From assembly GCA_028583405.1 (NCBI GenBank), contig CM053246.1, positions 7,259,459 through 7,323,458 on the forward strand: 64,000 nucleotides of DNA. The letters are read 5' to 3'. This stretch comes from Pogonophryne albipinna (Eukaryota > Chordata > Actinopteri > Perciformes > Artedidraconidae). The first letter of the stretch is position 1; each line of letters starts with the position of its first letter. A program made the position numbers and the translations under genes. Below the pieces are notes generated by a model. It saw only the letters and a list, made by a program, of their open reading frames with translations, was not told the origin of the DNA and made no database searches. This document shows, piece after piece, positions 53,341 through 63,985 of the stretch.

Positions 53341-54868
53341 TCAACATCGCTGCCATTGCTGCTTCCATGTAAAGGACCATTGATGGCCCATCCCAACACT
53401 GTTCTTATAGCGTATGGACCATTTCCACAACTGTTGACAATTTCCCAAGGTTCCAATATCTTGGGAGCGTTGGTTCCAATCAACATGTCAACATTGGCAT
53501 TTATGCTGGGGATATGAACTTTTGACAAATGATTCCACCTCTTCACATCTGCGGCTGTAGCAATGTTTTCTTTGGTTACTGGCATTTGCTTCTGTGTGAG
53601 GACTTCTGTTAGAGGATAAAAGTTATTTTCCTCAAGACCAGATACCTCCATCCCAAATAAGGAGTAAGCTGGAACGACCTTTTTCTGTCCCATAATCTTC
53701 AAAAGAAAATTAGTTATTTTTCCTGTGATGTTTAATCTGTGCATGAGATCTTCTGAGCAGAATGCGGCTGTGCTTCCAGGATCAAAAAATGCATAGGTCT
53801 GTATAATCTCACTTCCCTTTGTGGACTTGACCTGCACTGGAAAAATTGAAAGAATGCAGCCATCATTTCCAGCCACTGTTCGTCCACATGTCTGAGGGGG
53901 GGTTTGTGATTTAGCAGTTTGTCCCAATTCCACATTAGATGTATTTATGTGGAGCGCAGTAGGATGTTGCTTTTCACAAACCTCACAGATCAAGCGTTGT
54001 TTACAGTCCCGGCTTATGTGTCCAATACACAAGCATCCAAAGCAAATTCCTTTCTCCTTTAGAAATTGAATTTTGTCTCTGTGCTTCCTTTTGCTGAACT
54101 GTTTACATCTGTCCAAAACGTGAGTGTTGTGATCACAACAATGACACACAAAGCTCTCCTGTGGTTTTGAGTTATTTGTCATTTTAATTCCGACCTCACT
54201 CATTGGGAATACTGTAGCGGCAAAACTACTTCCTTTCATTCTGTTCTTTGATTGTGGCTGAAACATGTTGGAAGATTTTATAGCAACTGATTTATGTCCT
54301 GAATCCTCGATGTCTCCAAAGATCGGATCAGAAAGGACTCGTACATGTCTCTCAATGAATTTGACCAAGTCAATTAAATGAGCTCTGTTGTTTGAGGCTT
54401 CCATGATGTTATGAGCTTTGTTTCTCCATTGTTCCCTTAGTTTGTATGGCAACTTGAAGACAACCATTTTAATATTGGAGGGCATATCCAACTCCTGCAT
54501 GTACTGAAGTTCTTCCATCACATTAGCACATCCACGCAGAAATAAAGCATAGGCTTGTAGTGCTTTAATGTCTTCTGCCTTTGTTATTGTTGGCCAAGCT
54601 AGAGCCTTTCCTATGTAAGCAGCAACGATCTTGTACTCATTCCCAAAATGTTCTTGCAAAAGACCCTTTGCCACAATGTAGCCACGTTCTGGAGCCATGT
54701 GCTGGCAGCTACGAACCAGTTCCTGTCCTTTTGTGAACTGTTCTAAATAGTACAAGCAGTCGGCTTTGCTGGCTTTGTTTTCCACTCCTTGTTCAAATGC
54801 TTTAATGAAAGCCTTGTACTGAAACAGGTCTCCATCAAAGATAGGAATGTCTCTTGCTGGTAGAGACA
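53341..54868 (-). pseudogene. BEL/Pao gag core, zinc knuckle and protease
   Basis: Minus-strand open frame running without a stop for about 500 codons. It has IPIFDGDLFQYKAFIKAFEQ (gag core), the knuckle CFGCLCIGHISRDC and the protease AFFDPGSTAAFCSE. The protease is again D-P-G at the site where D-S/T-G is expected. It continues to VDMLIGTNAPKILEPWE and the A17 region before the hAT. The upstream end is the 2-bp duplication of the CACTG element. Confidence 0.88.
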
Positions 54869-54931
54869 CACTGTTAAAAAAATTACAGGGGATTTTACAG
54901 TAAATTACTGGCAGCAAAGTTGCCAACAAGT

Positions 54932-55290
54932 TACTGTATTTTTACTTTACAGTAGCGATCCTGTATTTAGTTTACAGTAATAAAATCAGTACTGTATTTT
55001 TACTTTACAGTAGCGATCCTGTATTTAGTTTAGAGTAATAAAATCAGTACTGTATTTTTACTTTACAGTAGCGATCCTGTATTTATTTTACAGTAATAAA
55101 ATCAGTACTGTATTTTTACTTTACAGTAGTGATCCTGTATTTAGTTTAGAGTAATAAAATCAGTACTGTATTTTTACTTTACAGTAGCGATCCTGTATTT
55201 AGTTTACAGTAATAAAATCAGTACTGTATTTTTACTTTACAGTAGCGATCCTGTATTTAGTTTACAGTAATAAAATCAGTGCTGTATTTT
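54932..55290. repeat. Subterminal tandem repeat, six 58-bp units
   Basis: Units start at 54932, 54990, 55048, 55106, 55164 and 55222, each beginning tactgtatttttactttaca, with a partial seventh at 55280. Each unit has two TTTACAGTA-type motifs. This position, just inside the element end, is where CACTA transposase-binding repeats are found. Confidence 0.95.
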
Positions 55291-55469
55291 TATTTTACTG
55301 TATATTACTGTAATTTTGTAGGTTGCTGTAATCTCAAAAACAATATTTTACTGTGATTATACAATACTTGTATTGTGAAAAAAAAATACATTACTGTAGT
55401 TTATACAGTATAACTTTACAGTAGTGTATGCATTAAAACAGTATCTTACTGCAGTTTTATCTGTACCCA

Positions 55470-55560
55470 CTTTTACATTACATTACATTTAGCTGACGTT
55501 TTTATCCAAAGCGACTTACAATAAGTGCATTCGACCAAGAAGATACAAACTTGAAAACTA
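55470..55560 (-). repeat. SINE/LINE tail fragment
   Basis: Contains ttacatttagctgacgtttt and tatccaaagcgacttacaat, a very common fish repeat tail, inside the CACTG element. Confidence 0.6.
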
Positions 55561-56951
55561 TTAGATCCTTGTCTCGTGCTACTGTACCTGAAACGATAAA
55601 CAAAAACCGGGATACAATTTAAATAAAATATGTTTATTGATTTGATTTCAATGTTAAATTCAATATAAAACAGATTACAATACAACAGTTCATAACAGAT
55701 TCAATTGGACAGTTCATAACAGATTCCAATACAACAGACCAATTCAAATACAAAATCACAACAGTACATCTTCTGTAATTATATGAAAGTAAAATAAACA
55801 AAACTGATCCTGGAGGCGATATTTTAGTTAGAACATTTAACATTAAACGAGGTGCTTTCGAAAAGAAGTATGCATATGTGCTCTCTCTCTCTCTCTCAGA
55901 TTCTGGATTTCAATTTTTTGTCTTCCATTCAAACTCCGTCAGATCCAGGAATCTGTAGATACATTTGAATTATATTTAGTTAACCCATCCAGTGATTTGA
56001 GCATTCTGTACTTTTATGCAGATGGCCAGGTGAGAAATGAATAAGAAAAGCCAAACGACCACTTAAAGAGCAACTTGCAGGTTACCCAGATAGCAAAATA
56101 TGAGTGAATCAATGTTGAAATATGGTTAGGCAGAAATATTGAATCCATGTTGAAACCCGGACATTGAAATTAAACAGAAAGCGCAAATTGTTTTAATGTT
56201 GAATAAACGTTGGACTTTCAACCATAACTGACACTATCAATGTTGATTCAACCATCATCTAAATAGGAATCTACATGCACATTTTTTGTTGATTTTACAT
56301 TGAATCAATGTTAGGAATCGACATTGATTCAACCATCATCCAAATGGGAATCTACATATACATTTTAGTTGATTTTATATTGAATCAGTGTTAGGAATCA
56401 ATATTGATTCAACCATCATCTAAATGGGAATCTAAATGTAAAACTTACATTAAAATATTCAACTTTTCTAAGCATACTGTAACAATTTAAAAAGTGAATG
56501 TTTTTCACCAATGAGTTTTCTGCGTATAGGTCTACATCTTAATAGACCATTAACAAGTGCAACATCAATACTGTACTGAATGAAGTGGTCCAAACTTGTA
56601 AACACACACTACACCATGTATTGTTGGCAGACGATTGTTATTAGCTTGTTCAAAATTACCTTGAATTACCATATTTCCCAAAATGTATGAAATCAAACAA
56701 AAAATGACAGAAAACATCATTTTAATATTCAAATTTATTTTAGAAAACAGGCAGCAATGCGTCCCTGAGCAAGACTCTTAACCCGTTATTGCTCCCCAAA
56801 CGCTGTGGAATAAATGCAGAGGACACATCGTATGTGCAAATATACAGTGACACAAAAAAAAGAGGGTGTGTAAGAACCATTGGTGCAACTCCAAACAAGA
56901 ACAGCCTGAAGCTTCAAGTCTTCCATGAAGGCGAAGCTGTAAACATTTGAC
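55561..56951. other. Non-coding interior of the CACTG element
   Basis: It has a partly repeated block at 56230-56440 (units containing tgattcaaccatcatctaaa, spaced about 110 bp) and a repeat fragment at about 56743-56870 (gcaatgcgtccctgagcaag). No exon recognised. Confidence 0.5.
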
Positions 56952-58671
56952 TTATTTTTGACTGTAAGAACAACAGTCTATTGTCCATGAAAGAACAGTA
57001 TTGTCTATGAGGCGGTAACCTTTGTACTGTATGCACAAGGAAAAACACATTAGAGTGTGGTGGGGTACCCTAAGTTGGACTTGCGTTCGTTTCACTTGTG
57101 TTCGTTTCACCTTGTGTTTCCTTGGGATGCCTCCCTCGCGCTCTGGAGCATAACGAAGCCACTTCTTCACAGTTTCACTGAAGCCATTGTGGGTCAGCTT
57201 GCGGTCGAACTGCCGAGCAGCAGCTGAAAGACAAGATTACAAAAATAAGCGTGAGGAAGAGAGAGTGTGTGTATCCCATACAACTTCTGTTATAATAAGA
57301 AAATCACTCTCACTCTGTACAGTAACACAAGCTACAGTCAGCAGCCAGTTTGCTAAAAGACTGTACTGGAAAGAGGAGCAAACGGCTAGCCTGGCTCTAT
57401 CCAGGTAATAACATTTGCATCCGAGCACCTCTAAAGCTCACCAATTAGGTTGTCTTTTTTTGGTTTATTTCTTATAGCTTCACCATCACCTGATTCCATC
57501 CTAACCTTTTTTGTTAGATTAAGTTCATGCTTTATTCTTCAACAGGGGATTACAGAGAGACATGAAACAAGGGCAGAGAAGAGACATAAAATACATTATA
57601 GGAGTTGGATTCAAACTCGGTAGTTGGTACTATATGGCTCACAAAGAGCATAATTATGTTCTGAATCACCATCAGTCACACCTCACTCCCTAAACTTAAG
57701 CTAATAAGTAGTTTGCAGGGGAGGAAACTCACCAAACATGCAGTCTTGTATTGCCGGTTCCTTGAATGGCTTCTTGCTGCTGCAACGCTTGTCTTTCTTT
57801 CCAGCCTAAGGCGTTAGTCAGAGCAGTTGCCAGCATCCGTCTGATCAGGTTCTCTGAATTGGTGCCTCCTACCAGAGCCAGACGAGCAATCTAAATCAGA
57901 CGAGAGAAAACAAATAGGCCACTGCTTTAACTGTTGTATTGAGCTACGTTCTGTGGGACATACGTTAGAAACAGCACAACAGCACTCTTATTTCATACAC
58001 AGAGACCAACTTTGTTTTTTATACACTTGATACACTGATATTCCAGCCCATGGTATTCAGTCAAGTTCATGCCAGTCGTTATGTTTAACCACTTTAACCC
58101 TGGTGTCCCAATTTTGGTCATGTCAATATAAATGTTAGATGTAAATGTTACTACAATTATATGTGGTTGAGTAGCTAAGACTAGAATTATTTGTGGTTGA
58201 GAAGCTAAAGGGCAATAACTAAGCACATTTTGACCGCACTGATATTATCCACATTTCATAAATGAATGCAGTTCAGTCTGTCAAATTACCATCTTTTGAC
58301 GGACTGATTCATTCTTCAGCAATGATTCAGCCTCATTGAAGTCGTCTTCATTGGCGATTGGCAGCTGGATGGGGAACATATGGGTTGTGGCTGACCCTGG
58401 TCCCTGACTACCAGCCGGGGTCATGTTGCCCTCTGCCAACTCATTCTTGATGAACTGCACATCTCTGGACAGGCCCTTACCACCACAAGTACTTCAGCGA
58501 GCATTGAAGTCATCTTCTGGATGGCAATGTCTTAAGAAAAATATAATTGAAAAGTGTAAAGTGAGAATTGAAAATAACCTGCAAATGACTCATGAGGAAT
58601 TACACTAAGTCTAATAGACTTGCCTTTCAAAAGCAGCCTGGTGTCATCGCCGTGCATCTGTGTGGTTCCAT
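56952..58671 (-). CDS. C-terminal DUF4806-type module
   Basis: Exon 58624-58671 uses a GC donor (gcaagt) and joins to RLLLKDIAIQKMTSMLAEVL. The following exon has DVQFIKNELAEGNM and MFPIQLPIANEDDFNEAESL. Then come IARLALVGGTNSENLIRRML, SSKKPFKEPAIQDCMF and, after a phase-1 junction, ARQFDRKLTHNGFSETVKKW with LRYAPEREGGIPRKHK. The layout (acidic EDD/EAE segment, LGGTN turn, RRML helix, KWLRxAPxR end) is that of DUF4806. Single-base shifts lie in two exons. A Lys/Arg-rich tail could be a nuclear signal. Confidence 0.75.
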
Positions 58672-58727
58672 CTGTAAAACGCAAACAATCATGAGACTTA
58701 ATCACTGCACACATTTTGAAAGGTTAT

Positions 58728-58764
<37 letters not shown>

Positions 58765-59824
58765 ATATTGTGATCAAGTGTTTAGTCAGTAACAGGGGTC
58801 TCCCCTTCCCTACAGCTCTTTGGTAAACAGAAAAGGCATTTTCAGTATCCTATCAGGAGAGAGAACTCATACAGATTAATTGAATACACAGGACCACAAT
58901 GGAAACAAGCCCTCAGGGCTTTTTGTTATCCTTGGCTTTTAGCATTATTGTATAACTGTGCCCCTGTACTTTTTTCAAACTGTTGATAAAGTATTCAATC
59001 AAAGAGGGCAGATGAACAAAGAAGAGAGCAATGATCATCATCAGAATATAGAGATTTAACCTTTTCACACACACACACACAGATCAGAAAATGTCTACAA
59101 ATGTTAGATGATCGTCTTGTTCACTTACCATTGCAACCATGATCAGGCACTGACTGCATGGGATCAAACTGGTGGCAGTTTCCTCTAAAGAAGTCTAGAG
59201 GAGGGAAAAACAAATGCTGTAACATTTACACAAAAAACACGACTAGTATGATTTGATTTGTCTACAAAGATATTACTTTACATTTTAGTAGTAAATTGGG
59301 TTCATTAGTGAGGAATACAATGGCATACCATTTTGTGCACGTTGTGGGGGTCCAAGGGGGGTGTACTGCACCGAGCCGTATCCCATTCCCGATATCCCTG
59401 TAGAAACAAAATCATTAGTTCTATTTCACTATACTTTGGGAGTAGCAACATAATCTGATGTTCCAGCATATTGTTGTCAACTACCACAGGATGTCTGAAC
59501 ACAAAATCTGAATTGTAAGTCATACATATGTCAAATAGTATTCATTGAGTTCTGTGTCCCCGTCTCTCAAAACGTTAGTGTAGTGAAAGAGTAGGGCATC
59601 ATACCAGTACTTGTACTTGCTCGCTGTGGGGCCTGTAGCTGTGGGGCCTGGAGCTGGTGGTAATGGGCAGCACCAAATCAAAAAAGTTATTAGCATATGA
59701 CACTATTGTAACCTCCCATGTAAGGAAATGTGTCTATGTGTGTGTATGTGTGTGTATGTGTGTAAGTTTGTGTATGTGTATGCCTGTATGTGTGTGTATC
59801 TGTGTGTGTGCCTGTGTGTATGTG

Positions 59825-59887
<63 letters not shown>

Positions 59888-61783
59888 TTTTGTGTCTGTT
59901 TGTGTGTATGTGTGTGTCTGTGTGTGCATGTGTGTGCATGTGTATTTATAAGATAAACTATATTTTTTGATGATCTGTCACATACATTGAAAACAGTTAT
60001 TATGCTGACTTACATGCCACAGCCTCAGAAACCTGGAGTCATCCTCATGCAGAAATCCAGGCAGGGAGGAGAGCAGCACGTCGGCTATGAACGTCACCTT
60101 GATCCTTGAGTGCGAAAACATATCTTTGTTTTACTTTGGATGCTAAACAGCATAGCCACACAACAATTTATATCACAAGGGCTCTTCCATGACTGAAGAG
60201 ATTACCATTTTGAAGCAATTGAGGCGTCTGCGATCCCACCTGTATCTCATTAGCACAACAACAAGGTGCAATATCATTAACACTGCTGTTCCCTCCCCAA
60301 ACACAAGTATCTTAATAATAAATCTAAATCTATCAGGCTGACCCTTCTGCCCCCCCAACACACACACAGAAAATCCACTCTAGTATGATAATAAAACACC
60401 AAGAGGCTTAACCGACTCACCTGGAGGTCATAGGCGGTGAAGAGCTGAACTTCAGACACTTCGCCTTTGCGTGCCGCCCTTCTTCCTGAACAAGCTCAAC
60501 AGCATGCCGATCCAACTCCGCGTAAAAGTGGTTCTTCAGGTTGAGGTTCGTTGTCCTGTGAAACTCTGCACAAATATAAAATGACTATTTAATTCAGAGT
60601 ACAATGTATATGTGGACTGAAGGCAGCAGAGATAAACAGAAACATGACATGCTAAATCTGAGTAAACATTCCAAAGTTATCAGTGACAAAGGCACACAAA
60701 ATTATTATATAGTTGTAATATCTAAAATATTTTCACCTGTGACTCCATTGTCAAGGCAGGCCAGCGTTCCAGGATCTCTCCAACAGGTAGCTCATCATTG
60801 ATGATCTCATTGCGCCGCAGGGCAAAGGTAGTCTGCATGAACTTTGCAATCAAGGGATGGTTTTTATCTCTCATCTTAACACACACTAGCACCCCCCCCC
60901 CCCTCCCAAAACGTGGCGCACCTACAGTGTAAGCACACCACAGTTTCGTTGCTGCGAGGCTCCACAGGCTCCACTAGCACCCCCCCCCCCCCCCCCAAGC
61001 GCGTTAGTTTATCCACTGCAAGGCTTACCAGGTTGAAGAAGCCCTTTATCTGCCAGTTGCTTCAGTTTCAGCCTAAAGAGAAAAAACATTGAAGGTTAGC
61101 TGGGTTGCAAAGTTTTCACAAAATGATCAGAGAAACACTATTTTCGAGCATAAAATGGCAGCAGGCGGCGCGCTTTCTTCTTTTGTTACCGCATGGATGT
61201 CTGGGCAGGTTTTATTAACTTTTAGAGGCATAGAGGATTTACGTTAATTTTATCCACTAACGTTGTGCCACAACCGTGCGTTCTGCATGTTTTGTAAAAG
61301 AAAGCTAACTTGAAACCCATTGTAAAATGAATAGTCTAGTATTTCAAGTTAGCTTGCTTTTACAAACATGGATAAAATGAACGTAAATCCTCTATGCCTC
61401 TAAGTTAATAAAATATGCTCAGACATGCATGCAGTAACAAAAAAGAAAAAAAACTTCCGCCATTTGCGGTTCGAATTTTCCAGAGAACTTTTGCAACACA
61501 AACGTTCCACTTTGAGATATAACTTAAAGCAATATAAAATACTGTCTTACACGTTTAAATCATTTTTCAAGTGAGGCAGATATTAAATCTAGGCTAGCTA
61601 ACAAGAGCTCAAATCAAACACCATGCGACACAAAGTGCATTAGATGCAGAAATGAATAAAACATCATTTAAATACTGTGCAAAGGCAATACGTAACTTAC
61701 CAGAGTAGCGCGGTCAAATTCCGGCAGTGAGACTCGAGAGCACGGTGGGCAAAGTATACTTCTGAAAGTTTGAGTGATTTCAT
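56952..61783 (-). CDS. Transposon-borne multi-exon gene: fish SAMD3-like N-terminal domain plus DUF4806-type domain
   Basis: Exons with good borders (minus strand): 61701-61783 (ATG at 61783), 61029-61072, 60737-60885, 60421-60563, about 60020-60095, about 59605-59665, 59329-59397, 59129-59194, 58624-58671, 58290-58530, 57733-57890 and 56952-57223. Phases match at the first three junctions and at the last three. The N-terminal part reads VCVKMRDKNHPLIAKFMQTT and FALRRNEIINDE, as in many uncharacterised fish proteins often named SAMD3-like. The C-terminal part ends in a DUF4806-like domain. One-base shifts occur near 60510, 58485 and 57805. It could be one fused gene or two adjacent ones, and its function is unknown. 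A role as an accessory protein of the element or as a captured host gene is inference. Confidence 0.68.
58733..58762. repeat. (GT)n microsatellite
   Basis: About 15 GT units in an intron of the transposon-borne gene. Confidence 0.95.
59732..59944. repeat. Long (TG)n-rich tract
   Basis: About 210 bp of TG repeats interrupted by TA, TC and TT steps. The open frames on both strands here are artefacts of the repeat. Confidence 0.95.
60421..61783 (-). CDS. N-terminal module of the transposon-borne gene
   Basis: Exon 1 reads MKSLKLSEVYFAHRALESHC and RNLTALLW across a donor gtaagt. Exon 2 adds LKLKQLADKGLLQP. Exon 3 (60737-60885) gives MRDKNHPLIAKFMQTTFALR and ILERWPALTMESQ. Exon 4 continues FHRTTNLNLKNHFYAELDRH after tandem AGAG acceptors. 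In exon 4 the expected LFRKKGGT segment is in another frame. The sequence upstream of the ATG (61784-61870) is GC-rich and may be the promoter. Confidence 0.72.
60890..61000. repeat. Two poly-C tracts
   Basis: C runs at 60892-60902 and 60981-60997, in near-duplicate surroundings (ctagcacccccc). Confidence 0.85.
61178..61446. repeat. Fold-back MITE in intron 1 of the transposon-borne gene
   Basis: The arms (ttttgttaccgcatggatgt, gaggcatagaggatttacgt) are mirrored by acgtaaatcctctatgcctc and gcatgcagtaac. A second inner pair (gctaacttgaaa / tttcaagttagc) extends the hairpin. Confidence 0.85.
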
Positions 61784-61870
61784 CCGAGAGGAGCTATAAT
61801 GGCGGACTCAAATGAACGCATGGATGAGAGCAGTGAGGCACGTCGGGGGCGGAGCACATACGTGATGACG

Positions 61871-62820
61871 TCAGACAGATTCAGTAAAAACATTTTAGTA
61901 CAATCCCCAATATGACCCAAAGTGGATGAATACTGTATACACAATATTACAAATCAGTTCATAGTCATCAGAAAATTAGCGGTGAATTAACTTTTATAAA
62001 TGTTTGGGTTAAAACAACCCATATTCTTCAAGAAGCTTGTACTGTTCGGTCTTACAGTGCAATAAATCGTTCTAACTCCACAACGATAGGTTTTTAGAAT
62101 CCGCCTTTCGGATATGTTGTACAGCTCGCCAAGACGCACGCCTGGATGTCTTCGCCTTTCTCGTACGACACTCCCACCTAGAGTCCTGCACTTTCAGGGA
62201 GCCTCACAGAGGGTAAGACCTTTAGGCCATACTGAATGAAAACTTTGAAAAACAAACTTCTCGTAGGAATGTCGGACCGGGACACCAAGGGCATCCACGC
62301 GTGCGCCTTGATGAGCTGTACGACATATCCGAAAGGCCGATTCCAAAACCTTATAGTTATCGAGATATAACGCAAAATAGAAAGCCCCTTGACCCCAGCC
62401 AATTAAAGAGAACCGTAAGGCCGTGTGTGACGAAAGTAATATGGGCACGTTCGGGGCAGCGCGCTGACCCAGAACCCACATGATTTAAAAAAAAATATTT
62501 TTCCAAGCCTTTGAGACAGTTATTTATGATTATTAATAATTAACAATATAGGCTACCGGAAACCAACGTTACGTTACTAATCTAAACAGTCAGTGCATTT
62601 TGTGGAGTCAGTTGGCTTGCTCTCTAAACAATTAACTCATGAATGGGACCTACCTCAACAGCTGTTTGGCCAAATAATAATACAACTCTCTCGAAAATAA
62701 ATACGGACTTTTGAGGAAAAAAAACGGCAATAATAACGTGAATAGATCTAAATAATCCGTTAAAGGACACAGCGGTTCTCTCCTCTTGCTCCTGATATGA
62801 CACCCCAAAGTATTGTACAG
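61871..62820. other. CACTG element right interior with inverted pair
   Basis: 62096-62160 and 62276-62345 form an imperfect inverted repeat (cctttcggatatgttgtaca / tgtacgacatatccgaaagg). No coding exon recognised. Confidence 0.55.
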
Positions 62821-63190
62821 TAATAATAACAAAAGTTACTGTAACATTACAGCACTATTTACAGTATTGCTGTAATGTTGTTGTTCATTTTACAGTAACA
62901 TTACAGTATTGCTGTAATATTATAGTATGGTTTTGCTACATTTCCCGCCTAAGGATCATATTCCCACAATGCAGCAGCACTATGTACATAGTGCTGCAAT
63001 ACTGTAATGTTACTGTACATTGTACAGTAATATTACAGTATTGCAGTAATATTACAGTATGGTTTTAAAGTGCTGTATACATTTCCCGCCTAAGGATAAT
63101 ATTCCCACAATGCAGCATAATGTACAGTATTACACTGTATTACAAATTCAAAGTAAATTACTGTGGGTAATACAGTAATTTACTGCCTAG
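62820..63190. repeat. Right subterminal region rich in TTACAGTA motifs
   Basis: Many direct and inverted copies of attacagtattgc and tttacagtaacatt. A duplicated block (acatttcccgcctaaggat, attcccacaatgcagca) occurs at 62938-62975 and 63076-63117. It faces the 58-bp repeats at the other end. Confidence 0.85.
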
Positions 63191-63212
63191 ATTACAGATT
63201 TTTTTTACAGTG

Positions 63213-63985
63213 CAGTAAACGTTGCCGGTGAACCAGTGCAGCTGTTATTTCATTTTGCTTTTGCATTATCGTGAATAAACCTTCAGGTGGAATTCGATTG
63301 ATTTGCTGATGGTGATTTTCCTGTTGACTTTTCCATGCAGTCGATTCACCAGTTATCAACCCATGTGATGTTCCCAGATAATGTTGATTTTGTACATAAG
63401 CATCTTCCTTAAATGCAAACTGCCTTTCAGCTTGCTTTGGTTCCATGTCCATCTTTGTTGGTTTGCTGGAGGATATTTTCCATGATGTGGAATCATACTC
63501 CTTTGCCAGGGGGTTAAGTATGTTTAACGATGCCAGTTTCCTTTTTTCCTTTTCCAGGTATGAGTTCATACCATTTGTTGGTGCAAGAGAGGAACGTCGT
63601 GAATGTGAACCCTGTAAAACTGCTAGCCTAGCAGTAGATACAGCTAGCTCAGTTTCCAAATCAAGCTTTTCCTTTTTCCGCTTTAATTGTAGCTTTAATT
63701 GTAGCTCCTGTTCCTCCAGTGCATGCCTCTCAGTTAAACCTGCCATGCGAGCAACAATTGCAGCCTTATCTGCTGCTGCTATAATTTGTGCAGATTAAGT
63801 TGTACTTGACTTTGTACTGCTGTCACTTTTGTTTGAACATTTACCAACATTAGAAACACTGTCATCAGGATTGATTTCATCATTATTATCACCAGTACCT
63901 TCAGTTTCACAAACCCACACCTTGATTTTGACAATAAATTCATCATTGAACATCATTTTGGCTTTAAACCATGTTTCATGTCTTT
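63213..63985 (-). pseudogene. BEL/Pao gag N-terminal region
   Basis: The minus frame from 63746 reads ERHALEEQELQLKLQLKRKK (coiled coil), then a Gln/Asn-rich linker to ALVHRQRLL. There it meets the CACTG element, and the same frame resumes at 54866. Further 5' (63800-63980) is a helical segment in frame except for a TAA at about 63796. The start lies outside the window. Confidence 0.78.

Larger units (their letters stand above)
54869..63212 (-). mobile_element. 8.34-kb CACTA/EnSpm-like element carrying a multi-exon gene
   Basis: Ends are CACTGTTAAAAAAATTACAG and, reversed, CACTGTAAAAAAAATCTG. Both are followed by AGTAAATTACTG. The flanks are a 2-bp duplication (CA). Removing the element and one CA restores the BEL gag frame exactly, which proves transposition as one unit. 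CACT(A/G) ends, a 2-3 bp target and subterminal repeats fit the CMC/EnSpm superfamily. No transposase is recognised. The interior holds a spliced gene (56952-61783), tandem subterminal repeats, a fold-back MITE and microsatellites. Confidence 0.85.

Noticed and set aside
54932..55290. CRISPR-like array
   Set aside because: The 58-bp units are contiguous with no unique spacers; it is a tandem subterminal repeat of a DNA transposon in a eukaryote.
59657..59970. Cys/Val- and Thr/His-rich open frames
   Set aside because: They are translations of the (TG)n tract on both strands; no gene evidence.
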